From Lautropia dentalis (GTDB lineage: Bacteria > Pseudomonadota > Gammaproteobacteria > Burkholderiales > Burkholderiaceae_E): 64,000 bases of DNA. Position numbers and translations under genes: made by a program. Shown here one piece after another: positions 1 to 9,113 of this stretch; position 1 is the first letter of the stretch; the number at the start of each line of letters is the position of its first letter. The notes below the pieces were generated by a model. It was not told where the DNA came from, ran no database searches, and saw nothing but the letters and a program-made list of their open reading frames with translations. Location: positions 443,655-507,654 of the forward strand of contig NZ_RRUE01000002.1 of NCBI RefSeq assembly GCF_003892345.1, in the 5' to 3' direction.

Positions 1-337
1 GCTTGAGGACTTCGGCTTCGACGCAGGCCTTGAACTCGGCCTCGATACGAGATTTGAGCCCGGCATCGACACGGGCCTTGATCTCAGCCTCGATGATTTC
101 CTGCCGGATTTCTTCTCGCAGCTCTGCACGCATTTCTGCACGCAACTCCTGCCGTAATTCCTGGCGCAGCAGGTCGCGGGTGCCAGCATCGAGCTGCATC
201 GCCATGCCCTGCTGCATGTATTGCGCAAACTGCCGCATGGCTTCGGGTGAGCCATGTGGGCCGTAGTCGGCCGGAGAAATATCCGGTGATGGGGCGGCAG
301 AAGGTGAACGGCGGCGAGCAGGTGGCATGCTTGCCAT
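1..337 (-). CDS. tnpC: probable IS66 TnpC transposase, N-terminal part only
   Basis: An open minus-strand frame starts at an ATG at 337 (a second in-frame ATG is at 328) and is still open at the window edge, giving about 112 residues. The visible part has a Pro/Ser-rich start, then a highly charged heptad-like stretch rich in RQEL, RAEM and EEIRQE repeats, which looks like a long coiled coil. Its position about 100 bases after tnpB suggests the third IS66 gene, whose N-terminus is typically a coiled coil ahead of zinc-finger and DDE domains. Neither of those domains is visible here, so the assignment rests on context. Confidence 0.45.
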   Translation of the reverse strand, partial: MASMPPARRRSPSAAPSPDISPADYGPHGSPEAMRQFAQYMQQGMAMQLDAGTRDLLRQELRQELRAEMRAELREEIRQEIIEAEIKARVDAGLKSRIEAEFKACVEAEVLK

Positions 338-436
338 TATAGCCCGATGGCAGCCTATAAACCCGTATCAAATGCAGAAAATGTCTCCGCCAATGACGGA
401 TTTTGTGACCGGATTAAAAACAGGGAAGCCGGGCCG

Positions 437-796
437 TCAGACCGTGCTCTGATAATGCAGTGTCTGGTGCGGCCGGTTGCGCCACAGGTCGAACCCTTCG
501 AGCAACCACTCCAGCTCCCGCATGCTCAGCGTGCAGGTTCTTTGCGATGCCTGCAGTGCTGGCCATGCAAAGCGCTCCTTCTCCAGCCGCTTGTACCAGA
601 GGCAGAACCCGTTGCGGTGCCAGTACAGTGCCTTGATCTTGTCACGCTGGCGATTCACGAACACAAAGAGCGCATCGTCAAACGGGCTCATCTGCAGCTG
701 CTGCTCCACCAGCGCCGAGAGCCCACCGATGGACTTTCTGAAGTCCACCGGTTCCCGGCACAGGTAGACGTTGTCGATATGGCAGCCCGGATGCAT
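437..796 (-). CDS. tnpB: IS66 family accessory protein TnpB (IS66 Orf2)
   Basis: About 119 residues from the ATG at 796. The sequence has the typical IS66 Orf2 signature: VYLC.EPVDFRKSIGGLSALV near the start, then FVFVNRQRDKIKALYWHRNGF and WPALQ near the end. TnpB is needed for IS66 transposition, but its biochemical role is unclear. Its start overlaps the tnpA stop by one base (TGATG), indicating translational coupling. The frame stays open well upstream of 796, but that part is a shadow of tnpA. Confidence 0.85.
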   Translation of the reverse strand: MHPGCHIDNVYLCREPVDFRKSIGGLSALVEQQLQMSPFDDALFVFVNRQRDKIKALYWHRNGFCLWYKRLEKERFAWPALQASQRTCTLSMRELEWLLEGFDLWRNRPHQTLHYQSTV

Positions 797-1116
797 CAGT
801 GCACCTGTGCGCTCATGCTGGCCACCAGCTGTCCCAGCCACTGCGGCGAAGGCAGCGAGGCAAGCTCCATGCGCACACCCGGCGCAAGCCACACAGTGCA
901 GGGCTGGATGGCGTGCCGCTCGGCCAGCTGGACGGCAACCAGGGCCGAAGCCCCTTCCGTACGCCTGCCTTCGTCCGAGACCCGCCGACGGTGGTAGTAC
1001 AGCGATGCCACGGACAGCCCCTCCCGTGCGGCGTAGTCCTTGATGCTGATGCCCTCGGTCTCGATGGCCTGCAGGTGCGCGGCCCAGTCCACCTTGTTCG
1101 TCATGAATGCCTCCAT
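796..1116 (-). CDS. tnpA: IS66 family accessory protein TnpA
   Basis: 106 residues. The N-terminal half contains a helix-turn-helix typical of IS66 TnpA (WAAHLQAIETEGISIKDYA followed by EGLSVASLYYHRRR). The C-terminal half resembles the short beta-rich tail of the family. It is the first gene of the element and overlaps tnpB by one base. A purine-rich AGGATGGAGG lies just upstream of the ATG and is a good ribosome binding site. Confidence 0.8.
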   Translation of the reverse strand: MEAFMTNKVDWAAHLQAIETEGISIKDYAAREGLSVASLYYHRRRVSDEGRRTEGASALVAVQLAERHAIQPCTVWLAPGVRMELASLPSPQWLGQLVASMSAQVH

Positions 1117-1162
1117 CCTGATCGGGTTGCAAAGGAGGCAACTATGACGCTACGCAAGTCAG

Positions 1163-2254
1163 ATGAACAGAATGTGCATAATGGATCAGTTACTAATCAC
1201 CTTTGACAACGAGGGCCTGAAAATTGCATCAAACAAGGAAAAGTACGGCATCGGTCTGCTCCGAGACGAACGGATGTGGGTTGACCAGGAAGACATCGAC
1301 ATCCTCCGCGTTTTGCTGCTTGGACCAGGAACGACCTCTATCGAGAATTATCAAAAGTTCTGCTCTATGTACACGCAACGACACGGGAATCGTTACCGCA
1401 AGATCTTTGCTACTGGCGTGGGCAGCACTTGTGTTGCAAGGACACTCTGCATGCCCATCAGCAAGTTTCTGCCAGACGACTTTGACATTGACGGTTTCGC
1501 CATCAAGCACGGCCTCGACCCTCTCAAGAGCAAGGCAGTGTTCAACAGGATGACCAGAGAAAGGGAGATTTACCACGGTTGCAGGGGGATCAGAATGTTC
1601 ATGATTCGCCCGGACCTCCTCAAACTCTGGCTCATGACCGTTCTTCGTGCATACCAGGCCTCCGAGAGAGTTAACGGACAAACCAAAATCACCTTTCTGC
1701 TCGCCACTCTCACGTTTCCGGAAGAGGCGCGCCGCTTCATTCACACGCTCGAAGAGTGCCTTCTCGATCTTTGGGAATCAATTGAGTCATCTCCTGTTGC
1801 TGGCGTGGCGACCATGCTGGAAACTGGTGGCGCCTTCATTTCTATTGAAGATATCTTGAGCGCACATGGACAGGATATCGAAATAATCGGTGGTCTTGTG
1901 GGAGTGAATGACTTCACTACTGCATGTCTCAACATGAACCGTAATGACGCACCAAAATTCATGATCCCTTCCTATGTCGAGTCTGCAATGCTCAAGACGA
2001 GCCCCTTCTCATCTATTGAGACGACCGTCGTTGGGAAAGCGATCCGTAACGCGTTGGAGCGCTCGACTTTCCATGCTCGATCAAGGGGCAAAACGATGCA
2101 ATGGGGGCTCGCAGGCGAGCTTGCCGCCGACTGGGAATCCGTACGCTGGTTCGCTCGGGAACTTTCTCATGTAGGCCTAACGTACGTTTCAACCTCACCC
2201 GAAACGATTGCCTACTCCCTAGTTGCCTCCGCCTCAACGCGGTATCAGGCATGA
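1163..2254 (+). CDS. hypothetical protein, unrecognised, next to IS66 end
   Basis: Up to 363 residues; I do not recognise a family. A second in-frame ATG at 1181 (MDQLLITFDNEG) is an equally plausible start. Neither start has a Shine-Dalgarno sequence and both lie within about 30 bases of the presumed IS66 end, so the native 5' region may have been replaced or cut. The protein is mixed alpha/beta and soluble, with no signal peptide or membrane segment. Its base composition and codon use are visibly lower in GC than the flanking transporter genes, consistent with horizontal acquisition. It ends 31 bases before the lactate-permease gene, which has its own strong ribosome binding site. Confidence 0.6.
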   Translation: MNRMCIMDQLLITFDNEGLKIASNKEKYGIGLLRDERMWVDQEDIDILRVLLLGPGTTSIENYQKFCSMYTQRHGNRYRKIFATGVGSTCVARTLCMPISKFLPDDFDIDGFAIKHGLDPLKSKAVFNRMTREREIYHGCRGIRMFMIRPDLLKLWLMTVLRAYQASERVNGQTKITFLLATLTFPEEARRFIHTLEECLLDLWESIESSPVAGVATMLETGGAFISIEDILSAHGQDIEIIGGLVGVNDFTTACLNMNRNDAPKFMIPSYVESAMLKTSPFSSIETTVVGKAIRNALERSTFHARSRGKTMQWGLAGELAADWESVRWFARELSHVGLTYVSTSPETIAYSLVASASTRYQA

Positions 2255-2285
2255 ATGACAGGAACACAAGAAAAGGAGACACACC

Positions 2286-3890
2286 ATGCTCGTTCTGGCC
2301 GCCATCCCCCTGCTGATGCCGTTCGTAATGCTGTTGCTGCTGCGGCAGAACGGTCTGCGCGCCAGCCTAGCCTCCTGCGTGGTGGCCCTGGCCTGTGCCT
2401 GCGCCTTTGTGCCGGCAGACAGTACCCTGTCGCTGACCCTACACGCCAGCGGCCAAGCCGTGGCCATCGGTTTTGGCGTGCTGTCGGTGCTCTGGCCCGG
2501 GCTGCTGCTGTACCGGCTGCAGGCACGCAGTGGCGGGCTCGACGTGATCACTGCCCTCATCCGCCAGCATTTCCGGCAGCCGCCCGTGCAACTGCTGGCC
2601 CTGCTGCTGGGCGTGTCGCCCTTTGTGGAAGCCATCAGCGGCTTTGGCGTCAGCGTGCTGGTGGTAGCGCCCCTGCTACTGGCGCTGGGCCACGCACCGC
2701 TGCAGGCCGGCACACTGGCCCTGCTCAGCCAGATCAGCGTGCCCCTGGGCGCACTGGGCGTGGGCACCATGGTAGGCGCCCAGCTGGGCGGGCAAGACGT
2801 GAACGCCGTGGGCACCGGCTCGCTACTGCTTTCTGCCCCGCTGCCGGCGCTGTGCGCACTGCTGATGCTGTACGTGGCCGATCGCGCGGGTGGCATATCC
2901 AGCACCAAATCACTTGATACGTCGACGAATCATTTTTATGGCAGCGAATCCACATTACCACTCGCGACCGCCCCGGTGCCAGCAACTGCAACCGATCCGG
3001 CCGACACTCGGCACGCCTTTCTGCGCCACTGGCCGCTTGCCCTTCTGGCAGGCGCCATCAAGGGCATTGCCGATCCACTCCTCACCCACGCCTTTGGTGT
3101 GGAAGTGGCCGGCGCCCTGGCCAGCCTGCTTACGCTGGGCGTCATCCTGCTGGCCGGCCAGTGGCAGGCACACCGCCACGCTCCCCCGACATCTTCAACC
3201 AGTCCCATCCCCCGCCCCCGGCAGCTGGCCGCCACCGGCCCCTACCTGCTGCTGATCGCCTGCCTGCTGCTCACCCGGGGCATCGCGCCCTTGCAGCATG
3301 CGTTGCAATCGCATTGGGTCATCGAACCCTTTGGTGCCGGCTTCCGCTATCCGCTGGCCTACATCCCGGGCTTCTGGGTGCTGCTGGCCGCGCTGTCGGT
3401 GCTGGTCTTCAACCGCATGTCCGTGGCCACCCTGCTTCACACCATCCGCACCAGCTGGGCTCAGTTCTGGCCGGCCGGGCTCACCATCCTCTTCTTTCTG
3501 CTGCTGGCGCAACTGATGACACAATCCGGCATGGCCGCCCAGCTGGCTCAGGCTGGAAGCCGGCTGGGACAGCACTACGCCTGGGTAGCACCGGTGCTGG
3601 CCGCCCTCGGCGGCTGGCTCACCGGCTCCAACACCGGCGGCAACGCCATGTTCGTACCGCTGCAGGTGGCCGCTGCCCACCAGGTGGGTCTAGCGCCCGG
3701 CACGCTGGTGGCCATGCAGAATGCTGTGGCCTCCTATGCCACCATGGGCTCGCCAGCCCGCGCCGCCCTGGTGGCCGCTACCCTGGTCAGCAAGCAGATC
3801 GAGCAGCCGCTGGTGGCGGCGATGATCCGCCCCGTGCTACTGGCTATCACGGTCATCGCCCTGCTGTATGTGGGCACCGCCGCCGGATGA
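2286..3890 (+). CDS. lactate permease (LctP/LldP) family transporter
   Basis: 534 residues, nearly all hydrophobic, with about 12-14 membrane segments. Family signatures seen are GVSPFVEAISGFGVSVLVV around residues 110-130 and GGWLTGSNTGGNAMFVPLQ around residue 440, both typical of L-lactate permeases. The expected role is proton-coupled import of lactate or glycolate through the inner membrane; the substrate is inferred from family only. The start is supported by AAAGGAGACACACC directly before the ATG. A hydrophilic loop near residues 200-250 (rich in Ser/Thr/Pro) is longer and less conserved than the rest. No lactate dehydrogenase gene lies nearby. Confidence 0.8.
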   Translation: MLVLAAIPLLMPFVMLLLLRQNGLRASLASCVVALACACAFVPADSTLSLTLHASGQAVAIGFGVLSVLWPGLLLYRLQARSGGLDVITALIRQHFRQPPVQLLALLLGVSPFVEAISGFGVSVLVVAPLLLALGHAPLQAGTLALLSQISVPLGALGVGTMVGAQLGGQDVNAVGTGSLLLSAPLPALCALLMLYVADRAGGISSTKSLDTSTNHFYGSESTLPLATAPVPATATDPADTRHAFLRHWPLALLAGAIKGIADPLLTHAFGVEVAGALASLLTLGVILLAGQWQAHRHAPPTSSTSPIPRPRQLAATGPYLLLIACLLLTRGIAPLQHALQSHWVIEPFGAGFRYPLAYIPGFWVLLAALSVLVFNRMSVATLLHTIRTSWAQFWPAGLTILFFLLLAQLMTQSGMAAQLAQAGSRLGQHYAWVAPVLAALGGWLTGSNTGGNAMFVPLQVAAAHQVGLAPGTLVAMQNAVASYATMGSPARAALVAATLVSKQIEQPLVAAMIRPVLLAITVIALLYVGTAAG

Positions 3891-4254
3891 CCCCCCGCAC
3901 ACGCGCTCTCTGCCCGGCAGGCAGCAGGAAGCAAGCCTATCCGAGCAGCAGACAACTGCATCAACAACCAGTATCCCGGGCACTGGCGCGGGGTCTATCA
4001 CTCTCGCCCCTGCGGCTCAGACTGCAGCCCGGACAAACGTGGCCTGGCGCCTGGAGGCAGACGGACACATGACCCGGGCACACACCTGCAACAACTGGCA
4101 GCAGACGCCATCATCGACCGGATGCTGGCACAGGCTGACACCTTGTCCGAACTCGCCCGGCCCCTACCATCTGGCAAGCCACACTCAAGCGGCTGCTGAG
4201 CACCGTGCGGCATTGCTGTCAGCTGGCATCCAGCCGGTGAAACCCCTCTCCCCC
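3891..4254. other. intergenic, possible coding remnant
   Basis: 364 bases between two convergent genes. After the permease stop codon the same frame stays open to a TGA at 4197-4199. It contains a protein-like stretch with NQYPGHWRGVYHSRPCGSDC and LQQLAADAIIDRMLAQADT but has no start codon near its beginning. It may be the tail of a lost gene. No terminator hairpin with a clear U-tract was found. Confidence 0.3.
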
Positions 4255-5091
4255 TCAATGCGACATCACCCGGCTCAGAAACGCCTTCACCCGCGCATTG
4301 TCATGCCGGCAGGCAAAGAATTCCTCGGGCGACGCCTCGAAGGCAATGCGCCCCTCGTCGAAGAACATCACCCGGTCGGCCACCTCGCGGGCAAAGCCCA
4401 TCTCGTGGGTCACCACCAGCATCGTCATGCCGGAGTCGGCCAGCTGGCGCATCACGTCCAGCACCTCCTTCACCATCTCCGGATCCAGTGCCGAGGTCGG
4501 CTCGTCGAACAGCATTACCCGCGGCTGCATGGCCAGCGCCCGGGCAATGGCCACACGCTGCTGCTGGCCACCCGAGAGCGCGTGCGGAAACTTGTGCGCA
4601 TGTGCCTCCAGCCCCACCCGGGTCAGCAGCGCCATGGCGCGCTCGTTGGCCTCCTGGCGCGACAGACCGCGGATGCGCCGCGGAGCCAGCGTGAGATTGT
4701 CCAGCACCGACAGGTGCGAGAACAGGTTGAACTGCTGGAACACCATGCCCACCTCCTGGCGCAGGGCGTCCAGCTTCTGGCGCTCATCGCTCACCTCGAT
4801 GCCATCGATGAGGATGCGGCCGGCATCATGCCGCTCCAGCCGGTTCAGCATCCGCAGAAAGGTACTCTTGCCGGAACCGGAGGCGCCGACGATCACGGCC
4901 ACCTCGCCCGCGCAAAAGGTTGCGCTGACATCACGAATCACCTGGTGGTCACCAAAGGACTTGCTGACATGGCTCACCTCGATCAGCGGCGCCCCACGTT
5001 CCCGCACACCGGCAACATCCACGCCGGCACCGGCACCAACACCTGCACCAGCATCGCCGGGCATCTGCCCCTCGTGTGTCCGAATACTCAT
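4255..5091 (-). CDS. amino-acid ABC transporter, ATP-binding protein
   Basis: 278 residues. The N-terminal 30 residues are Gly/Ala-rich. Then comes a standard ABC ATPase: Walker [17 protein letters not shown]-loop [10 protein letters not shown], signature [15 protein letters not shown], Walker [14 protein letters not shown] and H-loop [12 protein letters not shown]. The sequence is closest to the GlnQ/HisP/ArtP class energising polar amino-acid uptake. The ATG overlaps the stop of the permease gene by four bases (ATGA), so the two are translationally coupled. It is the last gene of the importer operon. Confidence 0.9.
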   Translation of the reverse strand: MSIRTHEGQMPGDAGAGVGAGAGVDVAGVRERGAPLIEVSHVSKSFGDHQVIRDVSATFCAGEVAVIVGASGSGKSTFLRMLNRLERHDAGRILIDGIEVSDERQKLDALRQEVGMVFQQFNLFSHLSVLDNLTLAPRRIRGLSRQEANERAMALLTRVGLEAHAHKFPHALSGGQQQRVAIARALAMQPRVMLFDEPTSALDPEMVKEVLDVMRQLADSGMTMLVVTHEMGFAREVADRVMFFDEGRIAFEASPEEFFACRHDNARVKAFLSRVMSH

Positions 5092-5876
5092 TGCTGCCGT
5101 CCCTCCACGTCCATCCGGTGTTCCACCGCGGTGGAAATCTGCGTCAGCACGGTGGTGAGCAGCAGGTAGATCACCGCCGCCGTCACCAGCGGCGGAATGG
5201 GCTGAAAGGTGGCCGACTGGATGCGGTTGGCCACGTTGGTCAGTTCCACCACGCCAATGGCATAGGCCAGCGACGAATCCTTCAGCAGCGCAATGAAGTT
5301 GTTCACCAGCGGCGGCAGGGCAATCTTGAAGGCCTGCGGAAACACCACGTCACGAAAGGTGTACCAGTTGGACAGGCCCAGCGAGCGGGCCGCCTCGGTC
5401 TGGCCGCGTGGCACGGCCAGCAGACCGGCGCGGATCGATTCGGCGTTGTAGGCGCCGGCATTGAAGGCCAGCGCCACACAGGCCGAGGTGAAGTCATCCA
5501 TCTTCAGCCAGGGCATCAGCTCGGGCAGCGCCAGAAAGACGAACAGCACCTGCACCAGCAGCGGCGTGCCGCGAATCACCCAAATATAGAACGAGGCCAG
5601 CCACCGCAGCGGCGGAATGCGCGACAACCGCCCCAGCGCACCCAGTACACCCAGCACCAGCCCGGCCAGGCCCGACACCAGCGTCAGGTACACCGTGATG
5701 CGGGCACCTTCGGCAAACTGTGCGGCATTTTCGGCAATGGGCTCGGGCATGTAGGCCAGCGGCACGTCGATGCAGCACATCAGCAGCATCAGCAACGCCG
5801 CCCCGACCACGATGGCCAGGGTGCAGCGGCTCTGGCGGGACCAACCCGCCGGCCACTTCGAGAAAATCAGCATCAT
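5088..5876 (-). CDS. amino-acid ABC transporter, permease
   Basis: 262 residues with an N-terminal membrane segment ([16 protein letters not shown]), a short periplasmic loop, then four or more further segments. The HisM/GlnP-type EAA motif is seen in [19 protein letters not shown]. The family forms homo- or heterodimers in the inner membrane; only one permease gene is present, so a homodimer is likely. It lies between the binding-protein gene (137-base gap occupied by a dispersed repeat) and the ATPase gene (4-base overlap). Confidence 0.88.
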   Translation of the reverse strand: MMLIFSKWPAGWSRQSRCTLAIVVGAALLMLLMCCIDVPLAYMPEPIAENAAQFAEGARITVYLTLVSGLAGLVLGVLGALGRLSRIPPLRWLASFYIWVIRGTPLLVQVLFVFLALPELMPWLKMDDFTSACVALAFNAGAYNAESIRAGLLAVPRGQTEAARSLGLSNWYTFRDVVFPQAFKIALPPLVNNFIALLKDSSLAYAIGVVELTNVANRIQSATFQPIPPLVTAAVIYLLLTTVLTQISTAVEHRMDVEGRQQ

Positions 5877-5920
5877 GATGAGAGAAGCGGGGATGCGATG
5901 CGCACGACTGCGCTGTCAGT

Positions 5921-6019
5921 ACCTTGAGGCCATTGAGGTTTCTGCAGCCCTGCTGCCTTGCTCTGCACGCCCAAAGGGGGGTTCGCAGGGACGAATGAGT
6001 CCATGACACGCGCTCAGTC
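5921..6019 (+). repeat. dispersed ~90-bp repeat, copy A
   Basis: This stretch resembles 23020-23108 and 33787-33881 in the same orientation and 6922-7007 inverted. Shared blocks include a GAGGCCATTGAGG-like start, CTGC(C/T)GCCTTG, GCCCAAAGG and GACGAATGAGTCCATGACAC. It lies immediately 3' of the binding-protein gene and covers its last two codons (GAC TGA read on the minus strand). Confidence 0.65.
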
Positions 6020-6796
6020 CGTGCAGCGGATGTCCTGGTCGAAATACTTCTTCGACAGCTTCTCGTAGGTGCCGTCGGCCATCACCTCGGCCAGCGCCTT
6101 GTTGAAGGCATCGAGCAGACCCTGATTACCCTTGCCGATGGCAGCCCCCATGTGTTCCGGGAAAAGGATCTCGCCCATCTTCAGGCCCGACTGCGGCAGC
6201 AGCCTGATGGCCTCCATGGCCACGAACTTGTCCGTCACCCACACGTCGGCTCGGTTGCTCAGGGTGGCAGCGCGGGCGTCACGATCCAGCGGGAAGTTCT
6301 TCACGCTGTCGATATCCACTTCGCCGGACTTCTTCAGATCGTTCAGGCGGGCCAGGTAGGTGGTACCGGTCTGCACGGCCACGGTCTTGCCGGCCAGCTC
6401 GGCCACCTTCTGCACCTTGCCGTCCTTCGACACGATGACGGCCCCACCGCAGTAGTGCGGGTTGGAGAAGTCCACCACCTTCGCCCGTTCTTCGGTAATG
6501 CCATGCGAAGAGACGGCCATGTCCCACCGGTCACGCTGCAGACCGGCCAGCAGCGAGTCGAAGCTCAGAACCTTCCATTCCACCTTCAGTCCCATCTTCT
6601 GCGCGATGGCCTCAGCCAGCTCGATCTCGAAACCGGTCAGCTTCTTGCCCTCGAAATAGTTGAAGGGCTTGAGATCACCCCCGGTGGCCGCAATCAGCGT
6701 GCCGCTTTTCTGGATGTCGGCCCAGGGGCGCGCCTGTACCCCCGTCGCTGCCAGCGCCACACACACACCTGCCAGAACCGCACGCACAACTTTCAT
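6014..6796 (-). CDS. amino-acid ABC transporter, periplasmic substrate-binding protein
   Basis: 260 residues from the ATG at 6796, chosen because it begins a clear signal peptide (MKVVRAVLAGVCVALAATG, cleavage after VQA) and follows GGGAG. An upstream TTG at 6859 would add 21 unlikely residues. The body is a type II periplasmic binding fold of the SBP_bac_3 family: GTLIAATGGDLKPFNYFE, LTGFEIELAEAIAQKMG, WDMAVSSHGITEERAKVVDFS and ADVWVTDKFVAMEA. The ligand is probably a polar amino acid; the exact one cannot be read. First gene of the importer operon. Confidence 0.88.
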   Translation of the reverse strand: MKVVRAVLAGVCVALAATGVQARPWADIQKSGTLIAATGGDLKPFNYFEGKKLTGFEIELAEAIAQKMGLKVEWKVLSFDSLLAGLQRDRWDMAVSSHGITEERAKVVDFSNPHYCGGAVIVSKDGKVQKVAELAGKTVAVQTGTTYLARLNDLKKSGEVDIDSVKNFPLDRDARAATLSNRADVWVTDKFVAMEAIRLLPQSGLKMGEILFPEHMGAAIGKGNQGLLDAFNKALAEVMADGTYEKLSKKYFDQDIRCTD

Positions 6797-7280
6797 CACC
6801 GAACTCCCGTCAAAGCCCCAAAGAAAAGGCATTGGACCACCCAGTGCCGCTCCCCACAATCAGGGCAGCCCCTCAAAAAACGTCCGGAGCAGGACCTGCA
6901 TCAAACCTTCGTGCATCCAGAGCGCGTTATGGACTCATGCGTCCCCACACTCCCCTTTGGGCGTAAAGGGCAAAGCGGCAGAACGCAGAACCCTCGACGG
7001 CTTCAAGGCACAGCCAGCCCCCGGGACACACCCGATGACGACTTCGTGTGGAAATGTTTCATTATACGACGCGCATCGGCCCCGTGCCGTCCCACTCCCC
7101 ATGGCGCCCTCCCAGCCCTTCCGGATCCTCCGGCAATTCATTCGCTCTCGTACTTTCTCGCATTTCCATTACCGGCATGCCAAAGGGTCTTTCCTGCACG
7201 ATGCCATCAAATCACCGATAATGACAGCAAATTGAAAGACTTTCGTCTATTTTTCCGACAATTCGCAAATTTCTGCCTGC
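6797..7280. other. divergent intergenic region between ABC importer and betB
   Basis: 484 bases between divergently transcribed genes, so both promoters must lie here. It contains an inverted copy of the dispersed repeat (6922-7007). The final 70 bases before betB are AT-rich (ATTGAAAGACTTTCG, then TTTTTCCGACAATTCG), a plausible promoter zone. I could not identify a BetI-type operator with confidence. Confidence 0.4.
6922..7007 (-). repeat. dispersed ~90-bp repeat, copy D (inverted)
   Basis: On the plus strand this reads ATGGACTCATGCGTCC, then CCCCTTTGGGCGT, GCGGCAGAACGCAGAA and CCTCGACGGCTTCAAGG. That is the reverse complement of the blocks in copies A, B and C. Unlike those, it does not adjoin a gene end in this window but sits in the divergent promoter region before betB. 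Confidence 0.55.
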
Positions 7281-8747
7281 ATGACGTTACTCACTTCCCA
7301 TATCAACGGGGCCTGGCTGCCGGCCAATCCGGCGGCCAAACGCTTCCAGACCATCAACCCGGCCAATGGCGAGGTACTCGCCGACGTACAGGCCGCCACC
7401 CAGGCCGATATCGATGCCGCCGTGGCCAGTGCCCACGAGGGCCAGAAGGTCTGGGCCGCCCTCACCCCGGTCGAGCGGGCCCGCATCCTCAACCGGGCCG
7501 TCGACATCCTGCGTGCCCGCAACGACGAGCTGGCCGAACTGGAAACCCGCGACACCGGCAAGCCGCTGTCCGAGACGAAGGCGGTGGACATCGTCACCGG
7601 TGCCGACGTGATCGAGTACTACGCCGGGCTGGCCGTGGCCATCGAGGGCCGGCAGATCCCGCTGCGCCCCTCCAGCTTCGTCTATACCCGGCAGGAGCCG
7701 CTGGGCGTGGTGGCCGGCATCGGCGCCTGGAACTATCCCATCCAGATCGCCATGTGGAAGTCGGCCCCCGCACTGGCCGCCGGCAACGCCATGGTCTTCA
7801 AGCCCAGCGAGGTCACACCGCTGACCACCCCGAAGCTGGCCGAGATCTACCTCGAAGCCGGCGTGCCTCCCGGCGTATTCAACGTCGTGCAGGGTGATGG
7901 CACCGTGGGCGAGATGCTCAGCCAGCACCCCGGCATTGCCAAGGTCTCTTTCACGGGCGGCGTGAGTACCGGCCGGAAGGTGATGGCCAGTGCCGCCGGC
8001 TCGACGCTGAAGGATGTCACCATGGAGCTGGGCGGCAAATCGCCGCTCATCATCTGTGACGATGCCGACATCGACCTGGCTGCCGATATCGCCATGATGG
8101 CCAACTTCTACAGCAGCGGCCAGGTCTGCACCAACGGCACCCGCGTCTTCGTACCCAACCGCATCAAGACCCTACTGGAAGAAACCCTGCTGGCCCGTGT
8201 GGCGTGCATCCGCGCCGGCGACCCGATGGACGAGACCACCAACTTCGGTCCGCTGGTCAGCTTCCCGCACATGAAGAAAGTGCTCACTTTCATCGAAAGC
8301 GGCAAGGAACAGGGTGCCCGTGTACTCTGCGGTGGCCACCGGCTGGAAGAAGGTGCCTTCGGCCAGGGCGCCTTCGTGGCCCCCACCATCTTCACCGACT
8401 GCACCGATGACATGCGCATCGTGCAGGAAGAAATTTTCGGGCCCGTCATGAGCATCCTCGGTTTCGACACCGAGGAAGAGGCCATCGAACGGGCCAACCG
8501 CACCACCTACGGGCTGGCCGCCGGCGTGGTCACACCGGACCTGAAGCGCGCCCACCGCGTCATCGGGCAGCTGCAGGCCGGCATCTGCTGGCTCAACACC
8601 TGGGGCGAATCACCGGCGCAGATGCCCGTGGGCGGCTACAAGCAGTCCGGCGTGGGCCGCGAGAACGGCATCCAGACCCTCATGCACTACACCCAGACCA
8701 AATCGGTCCAGGTCGAACTGGGCGACTTCGCCTCCGTCTTCCGCTGA
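7281..8747 (+). CDS. betB: betaine-aldehyde dehydrogenase
   Basis: 488 residues, full length for the family. It oxidises betaine aldehyde to glycine betaine with NAD(P)+ in the cytoplasm, the second step of choline to betaine. Aldehyde dehydrogenase landmarks are present: [15 protein letters not shown] (cofactor), [14 protein letters not shown], general base Glu in [10 protein letters not shown] and catalytic Cys in [16 protein letters not shown]. It ends [13 protein letters not shown], typical of BetB. The start ATG lacks a strong Shine-Dalgarno sequence. It heads betB-betA-BCCT on the plus strand; no betI repressor gene is adjacent. Confidence 0.93.
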   Translation: MTLLTSHINGAWLPANPAAKRFQTINPANGEVLADVQAATQADIDAAVASAHEGQKVWAALTPVERARILNRAVDILRARNDELAELETRDTGKPLSETKAVDIVTGADVIEYYAGLAVAIEGRQIPLRPSSFVYTRQEPLGVVAGIGAWNYPIQIAMWKSAPALAAGNAMVFKPSEVTPLTTPKLAEIYLEAGVPPGVFNVVQGDGTVGEMLSQHPGIAKVSFTGGVSTGRKVMASAAGSTLKDVTMELGGKSPLIICDDADIDLAADIAMMANFYSSGQVCTNGTRVFVPNRIKTLLEETLLARVACIRAGDPMDETTNFGPLVSFPHMKKVLTFIESGKEQGARVLCGGHRLEEGAFGQGAFVAPTIFTDCTDDMRIVQEEIFGPVMSILGFDTEEEAIERANRTTYGLAAGVVTPDLKRAHRVIGQLQAGICWLNTWGESPAQMPVGGYKQSGVGRENGIQTLMHYTQTKSVQVELGDFASVFR

Positions 8748-9113
8748 CGGCAATCCAACGGACGGCCGGTCATGTCCCGGTGACCGGCCAGGCGCTGGCG
8801 GCAGTGCGGCAAGCCTGCACAGCTTCCAGCCAGAAACGGGCTGCATCGGGCGGCTTCACCGGCCACCCATCATCACACAGGGCGGCCAACACAGGGGTCG
8901 GACGCATGCCTGTCCTGGACGAACCCATCCTGACAGGCCACATACCCCTGCTGCCACGCCGGTGCCCATGCCCCCAATGGCCCATCGGCATCCCACCGGG
9001 TCCCAACCCACCGGACCCAGCGCTGCAGACACATCGCAGCCTCCCTTCAACAGAAGGCGCCTCCATCCCGGGGCCCCTTCCCGACCGCCCCGGCACGGGC
9101 GCAGAAAAACACC
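8748..9113. other. intergenic between betB and betA
   Basis: 366 bases, GC-rich, with no convincing gene. It is unusually long for genes that normally lie close together, so a separate promoter or a processing site for betA could be here. I see no clear terminator or promoter. Confidence 0.3.

Larger units (their letters stand above)
1..1153 (-). mobile_element. IS66-family element, partial (runs off left edge)
   Basis: Three minus-strand genes in the order tnpA (796-1116), tnpB (437-796) and a probable tnpC (337 to the edge) match the usual IS66 layout. The upstream end probably lies near position 1153, where the minus strand reads GTAGCGTCATAG, loosely like IS66 ends; no partner end is in the window, so the boundary is inferred. 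The next gene on the other strand starts about 10 bases beyond it. Confidence 0.6.

Noticed and set aside
47-1150. tRNA or other RNA gene search hits such as GGTTCGAA-like strings in this and later regions
   Set aside because: Isolated T-loop-like strings occur inside coding sequence without a matching cloverleaf; no tRNA or rRNA was found in the window.
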